DNA of 64,000 nucleotides from Luteipulveratus halotolerans (lineage in GTDB: Bacteria; Actinomycetota; Actinomycetes; Actinomycetales; Dermatophilaceae): the NCBI RefSeq assembly GCF_001247745.1, contig NZ_LAIR01000002.1:1922001-1986000 (forward strand). The letters run 5' to 3'. The notes under the pieces are model-generated. The model saw only the letters and a list, made by a program, of their open reading frames with translations. It had not been told where the DNA came from and did not search any database. Of the stretch, positions 1-8,432 are shown in pieces (within the stretch, counting starts at the first letter, position 1; every line of letters starts with the position of its first letter). A program made the translations under genes and the position numbers.

Positions 1-520
1 TGACCTCGACCGTCTCGCGGTCGAGACCCAGCAGAGGGATGGCGTCCTCGCCGGGCGTCAGGTCCTCGCGCCCGAGCCGCTCGGCGAGGCGGATGATGCC
101 GTCGGACCCGTCGTCAGGCAGTCCGAGCTCATCAGCGGCGCAGATCATGCCGGCGCTCACGTGCCCGTAGGTCTTGCGCGCCGAGATGGCGAACCCTCCC
201 GGCAGCTCGGCCCCGGGAAGGACGACGACGACCAGATCGCCGACGCCGAAGTTGTGGGCTCCGCACACGATGCCCTGGGGCTCGCCGGTGCCGTTGGCGT
301 CACCGACATCGACGGTGCACCAGTTGATGGTCTTGCCGTTCTTCTGCTGCTCGGGCTCCTGGGTGAGGACCCGGCCGACCACCAGCGGACCGGTGATCTC
401 GCCACCGACCAGGCCTTCCTCCTCGAGGCCGACCTTGACCAGACTCGCCGCGACGTCGGCGCCCGTGGCGTCAGCCGGGATGGCGACGTAGTCGCGCAGC
501 CACTCGATCGGAACCAGCAT
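1..520 (-). CDS. pheT: Phenylalanyl-tRNA synthetase beta subunit, N-terminal part (runs off the window)
   Basis: Beta chain of the (alpha-beta)2 enzyme that charges tRNA-Phe in the cytoplasm. Only the first 173 or so residues are present. The protein opens MLVPIEWLRDYV, the usual PheT start, and continues into the N-terminal tRNA-binding OB fold, which contains GIVCGAHNFGVGD. Its ATG overlaps the pheS stop codon (ATGA, 518-522), so the two subunits are translationally coupled. The C-terminus lies left of the window. Confidence 0.95.
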   Translation of the reverse strand, partial: MLVPIEWLRDYVAIPADATGADVAASLVKVGLEEEGLVGGEITGPLVVGRVLTQEPEQQKNGKTINWCTVDVGDANGTGEPQGIVCGAHNFGVGDLVVVVLPGAELPGGFAISARKTYGHVSAGMICAADELGLPDDGSDGIIRLAERLGREDLTPGEDAIPLLGLDRETVEV

Positions 521-1614
521 CAGACCTCCAGCCCGAACTGTGCGTTGAAGCGCACGTCACCCTCGAACATCTCTCGCATGTCAGCCACACCCGAGCGGAA
601 CATCAGCGCCCGCTCGACCCCCATGCCGAACGCGAAGCCGGTGTAGCGGTCGGGGTCGACCCCGCAGGCCAGCAGCACGTTGCGGTTGACCATGCCGCAG
701 CCACCCCACTCGATCCATCCGGTGCCACCGCACGTGCGGCAGTCGGGGTCCTCGCCCCGGCAGACGAAGCAGCGCAGGTCCATCTCGGCGCTGGGCTCGG
801 TGAACGGGAAGAAGTTGGGACGCAGCCGCGTCGTGATGCCCTCGCCGAACAGCTCGGCCGCCAGCCGGTCGAGCGTGCCGCGCAGGTGGGCCATCGTGAG
901 CCCTTCGTCGACCGCGAGCCCCTCGAGCTGGTGGAAGACCGGCGAGTGCGTCGCGTCGAGCTCGTCAGTGCGGAACACCTTGCCGGGTACGGCGACGTAG
1001 AGCGGCGCGCCGCGCTCGAGCAGCGCCCGCGCCTGCACCGGCGAGGTGTGCGTGCGCAACACGAGCCGGTCGGCCGGTGGTTCGACGTAGAACGTGTCCT
1101 GCATCTGGCGTGCCGGGTGGTCGGCGTCGAAGTTGAGCGCGTCGAAGTTGAACCACTCGGCCTCGATCTCGGGCCCCTCGGCGATCTCCCAGCCCATACC
1201 GACCATCACGTCGGCCATGCGCTGAGCCATCAGCTCGACCGGGTGGCGGCGTCCGAGCGGGCGGCGCGCCGGCACCATCGTGACGTCGACGGCCTCGTCG
1301 ACGAGGATGCGCTCATCGCGCTCGGCCTCGAGCTCGGCCTGACGAGCCTTCATCGCGGCACCGACTCGACCGCGGGCCTGCCCGACCCGCTTGCCGGCCT
1401 CGGCCTTGGCGGTCGGAGGCAGGGCACCGATCTCACGGTTGGCCAGAGCCAGCGGGCTGCGGTCGCCCTGGTGGGCGGTGCGGACGGCCTTGAGCTCGTC
1501 CAGCGTCGCGGCCCCGCCAATCGCGTCGAGAGCGTCCTGCACGGCGCGGTCGACGTTGTCGGGGTCGAGAGCACTGACCTCGACCGGGTCGTACTGCGTG
1601 TTGGGGCCAGACAT
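520..1614 (-). CDS. pheS: Phenylalanyl-tRNA synthetase alpha subunit
   Basis: Catalytic subunit, 364 aa, making Phe-tRNA from phenylalanine, ATP and tRNA. An N-terminal coiled-coil region (about residues 15-100) is followed by the class II catalytic core, with LVLRTHTSPVQAR (motif 2) and GFAFGMGVERALM (motif 3). A Cys-rich stretch, CFVCRGEDPDCRTCGG, sits between them, as I recall for actinobacterial PheS. I chose the ATG at 1614 (MSGPNTQYD) over an upstream in-frame start because the extra 17 residues are low-complexity and the family begins near here. The kinase gene upstream ends at 1710, so pheS may share its transcript. Confidence 0.96.
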   Translation of the reverse strand: MSGPNTQYDPVEVSALDPDNVDRAVQDALDAIGGAATLDELKAVRTAHQGDRSPLALANREIGALPPTAKAEAGKRVGQARGRVGAAMKARQAELEAERDERILVDEAVDVTMVPARRPLGRRHPVELMAQRMADVMVGMGWEIAEGPEIEAEWFNFDALNFDADHPARQMQDTFYVEPPADRLVLRTHTSPVQARALLERGAPLYVAVPGKVFRTDELDATHSPVFHQLEGLAVDEGLTMAHLRGTLDRLAAELFGEGITTRLRPNFFPFTEPSAEMDLRCFVCRGEDPDCRTCGGTGWIEWGGCGMVNRNVLLACGVDPDRYTGFAFGMGVERALMFRSGVADMREMFEGDVRFNAQFGLEV

Positions 1615-1709
1615 GAGTCTCACTTCGGGCGTCGGGTGAGGGCGAGCGCGCCCGGGACTCCCCACGGACGCAGCGGCGATGAGTCTATCGACGCCGCGAC
1701 ATGCCGTTG

Positions 1710-2834
1710 TCAGCCATCCGGCGACGACCGCAGTGCCTGCGGCAGGCCCGCGGGCAGCAGGACTCGGAAGGTCGCGCCACCGGGCACGTCGAGCACCTCG
1801 ACATGGCCACCGTGGGCCTGCACGAGGCCGCGTACGACGTGCAGACCCAGTCCGCTCCCCCCGTGGGTGCTGCCCTGCCAGAACCGGGTGAACACCGCGT
1901 CGCGGTTCTCCGGCGGGATGCCGGGCCCCTCATCGGCGACGAGCAGGATGACGTGCTCGGAGTCCTGGGCGATGCTCACCGTGACCGCGCCCGCACCATG
2001 GCGGACGGAGTTCTCGAGCAGGTTGCTGACGACCTGCACGATGCGGTCCTCGTCGCCCCACAGCTCGGGGGGCTCGGGCGCGCGGACGACCTCGAAGCGG
2101 GCCGGGTCGTGCCCGGCCGAGACGAGCCGTCCGATCTGCTGGTCGACCAGCGAGGACAGGTCGATGGGCTGGATGCGCAGCTGAAGTCGACCCGAGTCGA
2201 TGCGGCTGATGTCGAGCAGCTCGCCGACCAGACGGGACAGACGCTGCGTGTCGGTCTCGATGGCGTGCAGCATCCACTGCTTCTGCTCGTCGGCGAGCTG
2301 GCTCCAGCGCTGCCGCAGGGTGCGCGAGAAACCGCGGACCGAGGTCAACGGCGAGCGCAGCTCGTGAGCGACCGTGCTGATCAACGCCGAGCTGTCGCGC
2401 TCGGCGCGCTCACGAGCACGGGTGCTGCGCATGGTCACGACGACCGTCTCGACGGATCGGTCGGGGCGACGGTTGAACCGAGCCGCGGCGAGCACCATCC
2501 GGCCGTTGGGCAGGGGCAGCGACTGCTCAGGCGTGCCCGTACGCGTGTGCAGTCCGTGCCACGGGTCCTGCTGGTCCCACCACGAGCCGCCTGCTGGGCT
2601 GCTCAACGGCAGGGCGGACCGCACGGGTTCACCGACCATCGAACGCAGTGGCAGACCGGTGAGGTCCTCGGATCGTCGGCTGGCGGCGATCAGACGTCCC
2701 TCGCCGTCGGCGACCGCGAGGCCGTCGGGCAGGTGATCGATGACCCGTGGCCACGAGACCGACTCCACCGGCGCACGCCCAGGGAGGGGATGCGCCGTGT
2801 CGTCGCTCCCGCCCCACTCTGGGTCGTGCTGCAT
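1710..2834 (-). CDS. PAS-domain sensor histidine kinase, soluble
   Basis: Two-component kinase of 374 aa with no membrane segment. It has a PAS-like sensory region (about 25-130), the HisKA helix with STVAHELRSPLTS (His about 157) and an ATPase domain with the N-box LLENSVRHG, DEGPGIP and GSGLGLHVV. No response regulator is adjacent, so the partner is unknown. From family knowledge, a kinase between the TrmH-type methyltransferase and pheS is a common actinobacterial arrangement; here a plus-strand oxidoreductase separates them. The start is set at MQHDPEWG because TATCCT lies 7 nt upstream of that ATG and there is no Shine-Dalgarno, suggesting a leaderless mRNA. Confidence 0.9.
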   Translation of the reverse strand: MQHDPEWGGSDDTAHPLPGRAPVESVSWPRVIDHLPDGLAVADGEGRLIAASRRSEDLTGLPLRSMVGEPVRSALPLSSPAGGSWWDQQDPWHGLHTRTGTPEQSLPLPNGRMVLAAARFNRRPDRSVETVVVTMRSTRARERAERDSSALISTVAHELRSPLTSVRGFSRTLRQRWSQLADEQKQWMLHAIETDTQRLSRLVGELLDISRIDSGRLQLRIQPIDLSSLVDQQIGRLVSAGHDPARFEVVRAPEPPELWGDEDRIVQVVSNLLENSVRHGAGAVTVSIAQDSEHVILLVADEGPGIPPENRDAVFTRFWQGSTHGGSGLGLHVVRGLVQAHGGHVEVLDVPGGATFRVLLPAGLPQALRSSPDG

Positions 2835-2930
2835 GCGGTGCAGGATAACGAGGTGTGCTATGGGTGCGAGGTGCCCACCCACAGGGTCCAGCGCTCACCC
2901 CAGCACCGACGACGAACGTAGGCTGCTGAC

Positions 2931-4940
2931 GTGGTCACCACACACCGCACGATGTGCCCGATGAACTGCCACCCGACGTACTGCGGGATGGAGGTCGACG
3001 TCGAGGACGACCGCGTGCTCGCGATCCGCGGCGACCGGTCGAACCCTGACAGCCAGGGCTTCCTGTGCATCCGGGGCCGCTCGACCATCGAGGTCCCGGA
3101 CAACCCCGCGCGCGTGCTGCGTCCACGCGTCCGCGACCGGCGTACGCCTGACGCGTGGTACGACACGACCTGGGACGACGCGCTCGATCGCGTGGCGTCG
3201 GCGATCCGCACCGCAGGCCCGGGCCGCACCGTCGTGAGCCGTGGGCACGGCAACAGCTCCAACGGTCTGGGCGGCCAGTACTCCCTGCGCTTCGCCAACA
3301 TGCTCGGGCTGCACCACTGGGACCCGTCGATCGTGTGCTGGGGTCTCGGCGGGTTCGGTCTGTGGCTCACGGGCATCACCGAGACGCACACGATCGAGGA
3401 CGTCCGCGACCACTCCGACGTCATCGTGCTGTGGGGCGCCAACATCGCCAGCCAGCCGTTGACGGCGCCGGCGCTCGTGGCGGCCCGACGTCGCGGAGCC
3501 CGGGTGGTCGCGATCGACGTACGACGCACCGAAGCCTTCGCCCAGGCCGACGACCAGCTGCTGATCCGTCCGGGCACCGACACGGCGCTCGCGCTGGCGA
3601 TGCTCCACGTGATCATCACCGAGGGCCTGTACGACGAGGAGTTCGTCCGTGCACACACCCTCGGCTTCGACGAGCTCGCTGCTCACGTCGAGCCCTGCTC
3701 CCTCGCCTGGGCCGCGGAGCGCACCGGCCTGAGCGCTGAGACCGTGATCGAGATCGCGCGCACGTATGCCGGCGCGGGCGCCGCGTCGGTCCTCATCGGC
3801 GGCAGCTCCATGCACAAGTCCGGCAACGGCTGGCACGCCGCACGTGCCATCTCCTGCCTTCCCGCCATCACGGACCAGCTCGGCCGCCCGGGCGCAGGTC
3901 TCGGCCCGCGCCATGCCGGACGGGTCCACGGGATGGGTCTGGGGCAGCTGACCGACGGGACCCAGGCACCGCCGGACCGGATGATCAGCGAGATGAGCAG
4001 CATCCATGCCTCGCTCGAGCGCGGAGACGTCGACGTGCTGCTGCTCCTCGGCACCAACGTGCTCAGCTCGTTCGCCGACTCCACCCGCATCGCGGCGGCG
4101 CTGGAGCGGATGCCGATGGTCGTCGCGTTCGACATGTTCGAGAACGAGACCATCCGCTCGTACGCCGACGTCGTCCTGCCCGGCACGTCGTGGCTGGAGG
4201 AGACCGGGTTCAAGGCGACCGGCACGCACCTGTACCTCATGGACCAGGTGATCGGACGACGCGGCGACACCCGGCCCGTGCGTGAGGTGCTCGACGGCAT
4301 CGCGAACCGGCTCGGCGTCGAGGACTACCTGCCGTGGAGCTCACCCGACGAGGCGCTCGATCACGTGCTGGACCATCCCGCCACCGGCCACGTGACCGTC
4401 GATCAGCTCCGGGCCGACGGTGGCAAGGTCGCGCTGCGCACGTCACCGGTCGCGCACCCGGACCTGACGTTCGACACGCCTTCGGGCAAGGTCGAGCTGC
4501 GGTCGGCGCGAGCGGCCGAGCTCGGTGTCGACGACCTGCCGCCCTACGACGCGCCCGCGGACGACCCGCACCCGCTGCGCTTCGTCCAGGGACGGACCAT
4601 CGGGCACTTCCACGCGTTCTACGACCACGGCCAGGCTCTCCCGACGCTCTCGCGTCGCGAGGCGCACCCCAGCCTGTGGATCAGCGAGTCGGACGCCGCT
4701 CCGCGCGGTGTCGCGGACGGAGACCGGGTACGGCTGCACAACGACCGTGGGTCGATGGAGGCCGTGGCGCACGTCACCGAGCGTGCAGCGGTGGGTGTGG
4801 TGTGGATGCGCGACGGCTGGGCCGGCATCAACGACCTCACCAGCGGCGCGCGTGTCGTACCGGACGCGGCGGCTGCGGCGTTCCCCGCCGGCCAGGCGAG
4901 CTACGAGGCGTGGGTCGAGGTCACGCGTCTCGACGCATGA
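2931..4940 (+). CDS. Molybdopterin-dependent oxidoreductase, DMSO reductase superfamily, stand-alone
   Basis: 669-aa protein binding bis-MGD molybdenum and one [4Fe-4S] cluster. N-terminal cysteines C9, C13, C18 and C46 (27 residues between the last two) form the cluster site. WDPSIVCWG places C136 where the family has its Mo ligand. The C-terminal 120 residues match the molybdopterin dinucleotide-binding barrel (WISESDAAPRGVADGDRVR). There is no Tat signal and no neighbouring iron-sulfur or membrane subunit, so it is probably cytoplasmic with a soluble partner. The substrate is unknown. The GTG has TAGGCT 6 nt upstream and no ribosome site. The 3' end overlaps the convergent methyltransferase gene by 20 nt. 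It sits inside the infC-pheST block and may be a later insertion. Confidence 0.88.
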   Translation: MVTTHRTMCPMNCHPTYCGMEVDVEDDRVLAIRGDRSNPDSQGFLCIRGRSTIEVPDNPARVLRPRVRDRRTPDAWYDTTWDDALDRVASAIRTAGPGRTVVSRGHGNSSNGLGGQYSLRFANMLGLHHWDPSIVCWGLGGFGLWLTGITETHTIEDVRDHSDVIVLWGANIASQPLTAPALVAARRRGARVVAIDVRRTEAFAQADDQLLIRPGTDTALALAMLHVIITEGLYDEEFVRAHTLGFDELAAHVEPCSLAWAAERTGLSAETVIEIARTYAGAGAASVLIGGSSMHKSGNGWHAARAISCLPAITDQLGRPGAGLGPRHAGRVHGMGLGQLTDGTQAPPDRMISEMSSIHASLERGDVDVLLLLGTNVLSSFADSTRIAAALERMPMVVAFDMFENETIRSYADVVLPGTSWLEETGFKATGTHLYLMDQVIGRRGDTRPVREVLDGIANRLGVEDYLPWSSPDEALDHVLDHPATGHVTVDQLRADGGKVALRTSPVAHPDLTFDTPSGKVELRSARAAELGVDDLPPYDAPADDPHPLRFVQGRTIGHFHAFYDHGQALPTLSRREAHPSLWISESDAAPRGVADGDRVRLHNDRGSMEAVAHVTERAAVGVVWMRDGWAGINDLTSGARVVPDAAAAAFPAGQASYEAWVEVTRLDA

Positions 4941-5718
4941 CCTGCGCCGAGGTGTAGAGGCACAGGGTCGCCGCCATCGCCAGGTTGAGCGACTCGGCGT
5001 GGCCGTAGATCGGTACGCGCACGACCTCGTCGCACGCGTCGCGCACCGCGGGCTCCAGACCCCAGGCCTCGTTGCCCATCACCCAGGCGTGCGGCGTACG
5101 GACGTCGGTGTCCGGCAGCAGCTGGGTGCCCACACCATCGGCGGCCAGCAGGCGCAGCCCGCTCCCCCGGCACGCGTCGAAGAGCTCGAGCACCGACACG
5201 CCTCGCACGATCGGAAGGTGCCACAGCGACCCGACCGTCGAGCGGACGACCTTGGGGTTGTAGACGTCGACACTCGCATCACTCACCAGCACCGCGTCGG
5301 CGCCGGCGACGTCGGCCGCACGGATCACGGTGCCCGCGTTGCCCGGGTCGCGCACGTTGGTGAGAACGACGACCAGCTGCGGGGAGGCGCCCAGGGCGTC
5401 CTTCAACGGCACGTCGACGGGGCGGCAGACCGCGACCAGGCCCTGCGGCTGACCGGTGTCGACCATCGCGGCGATGACCTCCGGCGAGCACTCGTGCACG
5501 CGTACGTCGTGCTCCTCGGCCAGCGTGAGGATGTCGGCACGGCGCTCGCTCACCTGCGGGTCGACGTACAGGTCGGCCACCGTCTCGGGTCGGAACGCGA
5601 GGACCTCACGGACGGCCTGCGGGCCCTCGGCGACGAAGCGGCCGGCCCGTTCACGCGACGAACGCCGGCCCAACGCGCGTACTGCCTTGACCCGCTCGGC
5701 GCGGGGGTTGGTCAGCAC
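4921..5718 (-). CDS. TrmH/SpoU-family 2'-O-ribose RNA methyltransferase
   Basis: 265-aa SPOUT-class enzyme that transfers a methyl group from SAM to a ribose 2'-OH in rRNA or tRNA. An N-terminal substrate-binding domain (about 1-100) is followed by the knotted domain with its three family motifs: LTNVRDPGNAGTVIRAAD (motif 1), HAWVMGNEAWGL (motif 2) and YGHAESLNLAMAATLCLY (motif 3). It lies 33 nt downstream of rplT and probably shares that transcript. The start is GTG (cac at 5716-5718). The exact target nucleotide cannot be read from sequence; TsnR/RlmB-like activity is a family-level guess. Confidence 0.92.
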   Translation of the reverse strand: MLTNPRAERVKAVRALGRRSSRERAGRFVAEGPQAVREVLAFRPETVADLYVDPQVSERRADILTLAEEHDVRVHECSPEVIAAMVDTGQPQGLVAVCRPVDVPLKDALGASPQLVVVLTNVRDPGNAGTVIRAADVAGADAVLVSDASVDVYNPKVVRSTVGSLWHLPIVRGVSVLELFDACRGSGLRLLAADGVGTQLLPDTDVRTPHAWVMGNEAWGLEPAVRDACDEVVRVPIYGHAESLNLAMAATLCLYTSAQVMRRDA

Positions 5719-5751
5719 GGGTGGGCCGGCGTTCGTGGGGGTACGCAGGGA

Positions 5752-6144
5752 TCAGGCGGCCGGGGTCGGCTCGGCCTTGGTCTCCTGGGCCGGGACGTTG
5801 GCCTTGGCCAGCTCGACGAGCTTGGCGAACGCCGGGGCGTCGTTGACGGCCAGCTCGGCCAGCATGCGACGGTCGACCTCGACCTCAGCGGCCTTGAGGC
5901 CCTGGATGAAGCGGTTGTAGGTCATGCCGTTGGCGCGGCAACCGGCGTTGATGCGCTGGATCCACAGGCGACGGAAGTCACCCTTGCGAGCGCGGCGGTC
6001 ACGGTAGCTGTAACCCATCGAGTGGGTCACCTGCTCCTTGGCCTTGCGGTAGAGGCGCGAGCGCTGGCCGCGGTAGCCGCTGGCCTGCTCGAGAACGGTA
6101 CGACGCTTCTTGTGGGCGTTGACTGCCCGCTTCACGCGTGCCAC
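5752..6144 (-). CDS. rplT: 50S ribosomal protein L20
   Basis: 130 aa; binds 23S rRNA early in large-subunit assembly. It opens MARVKRAVNAHKKRRTVLE and carries the highly basic N-terminal helix and the conserved GDFRRLWIQRINAGCR. A low-complexity tail (QETKAEPTPAA) extends beyond the usual length of about 117 aa. GTG start with GAAGGAG 8 nt upstream. Second downstream gene in infC-rpmI-rplT. Confidence 0.98.
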   Translation of the reverse strand: MARVKRAVNAHKKRRTVLEQASGYRGQRSRLYRKAKEQVTHSMGYSYRDRRARKGDFRRLWIQRINAGCRANGMTYNRFIQGLKAAEVEVDRRMLAELAVNDAPAFAKLVELAKANVPAQETKAEPTPAA

Positions 6145-6220
6145 GTGAGAACTCCTTCAGTACTGGGGTGGTCGAGTGGTGTCCCGTGGGCCTGGTCGGC
6201 TCATCCGCGGGACGACGGGC

Positions 6221-6415
6221 TTACTTGCCGAGAAGCTTCTTGATCTTCTTCTCGTCGGCGGGGGCGACGACGACGTCGTTGGCGAGGCGGCGAGCCTGGT
6301 TCGAGGTGCGCTCCTGGAACTTGTGCACGTGGCGAGCACGCTGGCGCATGATCTTGCCGGAGCCCGTGACCCGGAAACGCTTCTTCGCACCGCTGTGCGA
6401 CTTCATCTTCGGCAT
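6221..6415 (-). CDS. rpmI: 50S ribosomal protein L35
   Basis: 64 aa, starting MPKMKSHSGAKKRFRVTG, the family signature. An upstream in-frame start would add 13 residues, but the ATG at 6415 has a strong AAGGAGAT ribosome site and matches the family length. Lies between infC and rplT. Confidence 0.98.
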   Translation of the reverse strand: MPKMKSHSGAKKRFRVTGSGKIMRQRARHVHKFQERTSNQARRLANDVVVAPADEKKIKKLLGK

Positions 6416-6550
6416 GTGCCGATCTCCTTCGTCTGGTCGGCGCCGCTGGCGCACGCCGATCTCGGGTGGTCAGTCACGAGCGCACTCGTGACGAGTCTGT
6501 GGACACGGCCGGAGCCGTGTGTCCGGGGCACGCAGTGCGCCCCGGGAGGG

Positions 6551-7153
6551 TCACTCCGCGGTGACCGCCTCGGTCGTGGCGCTGGTGGCCTCGGCCTCCT
6601 CCGCCTCGCGGCGGCGACGGCCCTCGGCACGCGCCTCGGCCTTCTTCTTGGTCGGACCGAGCACCATGATCATGTTGCGCCCGTCCTGCTTGGGCGCGCT
6701 CTCGACGAAGCCGAGCTCGACGACGTCCTCGGCGAGCCGCTGCAACAGTCGGAAGCCCAGCTCGGGGCGGGACTGCTCGCGGCCGCGGAACATGATCGTG
6801 ACCTTGACCTTGTCGCCGGCCTTGAGGAACCGCTCGACGTGGCCCTTCTTGGTGCCGTAGTCGTGCGGGTCGATCTTCGGACGGAGCTTGATCTCCTTGA
6901 TGATCGTGTTGACCTGGTTCTTGCGCGACTCGCGCGCCTTCATGGCGGCCTCGTACTTGAACTTGCCGTAGTCCATGAGCTTGGCGACCGGCGGCTTGGC
7001 CATCGGTGCCACCTCGACGAGGTCCAGGTCTGCCTCGGCGGCGAGCCGGAGCGCGTCCTCGACGCGCACGATCCCGACCTGCTCACCGTTGGGTCCGACC
7101 AGCCGCACCTCGGGAACCCGGATGCGGTCGTTGATACGGGGCTCAGCGCTGAT
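6551..7153 (-). CDS. infC: Translation initiation factor IF-3, ATC start codon
   Basis: 200-aa factor that keeps 30S subunits free and checks the start codon. No ATG, GTG or TTG lies at the N-terminus of the family. Upstream of the first GTG the frame reads ISAEPRINDRIRVPEV, exactly the expected IF-3 opening, and it begins at ATC (7151-7153) behind GAAGGAG 5 nt upstream. In E. coli infC starts at AUU and IF-3 represses its own translation by rejecting that codon; the same logic is inferred here. Two domains joined by a basic helix are visible (NTIIKEIKLRPKID begins the C-domain). An acidic, Glu-rich tail follows. A terminator-like hairpin lies 47 nt upstream of the start. Confidence 0.95.
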   Translation of the reverse strand: MSAEPRINDRIRVPEVRLVGPNGEQVGIVRVEDALRLAAEADLDLVEVAPMAKPPVAKLMDYGKFKYEAAMKARESRKNQVNTIIKEIKLRPKIDPHDYGTKKGHVERFLKAGDKVKVTIMFRGREQSRPELGFRLLQRLAEDVVELGFVESAPKQDGRNMIMVLGPTKKKAEARAEGRRRREAEEAEATSATTEAVTAE

Positions 7154-7420
7154 GTCTGCTCCTTCGTTGTCCTGTCACGTAGGTCCGGGGACAAGAAAAG
7201 GCTCCTCGTCACCGGAGCGCACGAGGAGCCTTCGCGAAGGTCGAGGACTGCACACGTCGTACGACGCATGCCTGACTCGCGAACGAGTCTGTCCTCACCG
7301 TGACCCGGCGACATGCCTGTCGACGCGGGTGGAAGCTGGGCTTCTCTTGCACACTGGCGCATCTTGCACACCAGTCGGTATGGACAACCGTACCGGACAC
7401 CCGGCCATTCCCCGAAATCG
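7154..7420 (-). promoter_or_regulatory. infC leader region
   Basis: About 270 nt between the transposase stop and the infC start codon, read on the minus strand. It holds, in transcription order, a possible -35 (TTGTCC, complement of about 7387-7392), two direct copies of TCTTGCACAC on the plus strand (7345-7354 and 7362-7371, one every 17 nt), a GACTCG-TTCG-CGAGTC tetraloop hairpin (7274-7289) and a terminator hairpin (7200-7230). I see no well-formed -10 box, so the promoter call is weak. Confidence 0.55.
7191..7230 (-). terminator. Intrinsic terminator or attenuator ahead of infC
   Basis: On the minus strand a perfect 10-bp stem (GGCTCCTCGT with ACGAGGAGCC, loop of 11 nt) is followed at once by TTTTCTTGT. 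It is placed inside the infC leader, so it either attenuates the operon's own transcript or stops read-through from the upstream mobile segment. Confidence 0.75.
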
Positions 7421-7427
7421 TGACGTG

Positions 7428-8432
7428 CTAGGTGTATGAGGGCTGGACGTGGGTGACGCCGCCGCGAAGTCGAGATGCTGGCGGTCGTCCACCGGCTCCG
7501 CTGTGCGGGCGGTGGTAGTTGTAGTGGATGTTCCAGACAGCGATCGCGGAAGAACGCGCGTCCTCGCTGTTGAACTCACGGGCGTAGAGCAGTTCCTCGG
7601 CCAGGATTCGCTGGTAGCGCTCGACCTTGCCGTTGTGGCGCGGGGTGTACGGCTTGGTCTTCTGATGTCGCGTGCGTTGGCCGACGATCCGGGCGAAGTC
7701 ACCGGAGCGGTAGCAGGCCCCGTTGTCGGTGACGACCCGGTGGATGTGTGTGATGCCTTGGGCGGCGAACCAAACCTTGGCTCGGGCGAGGAACGCTGCA
7801 GCAGTGGTTCCCTTCTCGTCGAGCAGGGGCTCGGTGTAGGAGAGTCGGGAGAATCCGTCGACGGCTGAGTGCAGGTAGGTGTAGCCACGCTTCGCGCCAG
7901 CGGACTTGGCGCGATCGACGGTCTTGGCCTGGTCGCTGTCGCGGCCGTGGATGCGCCAGCCGCCTCCATCGGGGATCCGGCCGACCTTCTTCACGTCCAG
8001 GTGGACCATGTGTCCGGGCCAGCGGGCGGTGATCTTCCCGGGCTTGCGGTTGTTGTCACCGCCGGGGTCGATGAACCTCCGTCTACCAAGGCCGAGCCTG
8101 GTCAGGTGGCGGGTGACGGTGCGGCGGTTGATCCTGAACCCGAGGTCGGTGAGCTCATCGGTGATGCGTTGTGCTGACCATTTGTGCTCGCGTCGCCAGG
8201 TCTCGATCTGCTCGATGACCCAGGCTGGTGTGGCGTTCGGGCTCCGGCGGGGGCTCGATGAGCGGTCGCGCAGTCCGGCGTCGCCGTGACGTCGCCATCG
8301 GTTGACCCACTTCGATGCGCGGGCGCGTGAGATTCCCATCTCTGATGCGACGTGGGCGATGGGGCGGGTCTTGCAGCGTTCGACCAGCCGTCGGCGTCCC
8401 TCGACGGACAGGGGTGCGTTGTGGTGGGTCAT
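7428..8432 (-). CDS. IS481-family transposase, intact
   Basis: 334-aa DDE transposase. The N-terminal helix-turn-helix (about 8-50, VASEMGISRARASKWVNRW) and a second winged-helix region are followed by the integrase core, with D146 (HLDVKKVG), D236 (VVTDNG) and E271 (HNGKVERYQR), i.e. DDE with 34 residues before Glu, as in this family. No frameshift is visible, so it may be active. Its ATG overlaps the MFS stop (ATGA, 8429-8432), so it may be translated from the exporter mRNA. The frame stays open upstream of the ATG but that part is antisense to the MFS gene and is not protein-like. Confidence 0.93.
   Translation of the reverse strand: MTHHNAPLSVEGRRRLVERCKTRPIAHVASEMGISRARASKWVNRWRRHGDAGLRDRSSSPRRSPNATPAWVIEQIETWRREHKWSAQRITDELTDLGFRINRRTVTRHLTRLGLGRRRFIDPGGDNNRKPGKITARWPGHMVHLDVKKVGRIPDGGGWRIHGRDSDQAKTVDRAKSAGAKRGYTYLHSAVDGFSRLSYTEPLLDEKGTTAAAFLARAKVWFAAQGITHIHRVVTDNGACYRSGDFARIVGQRTRHQKTKPYTPRHNGKVERYQRILAEELLYAREFNSEDARSSAIAVWNIHYNYHRPHSGAGGRPPASRLRGGVTHVQPSYT

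Noticed and set aside
6940..7269. Leader peptide MRRTTCAVLDL before infC
   Set aside because: The frame stays open through the infC start and overlaps it by over 200 nt; no ribosome site, no stop before the terminator. Not supported as an attenuator peptide.
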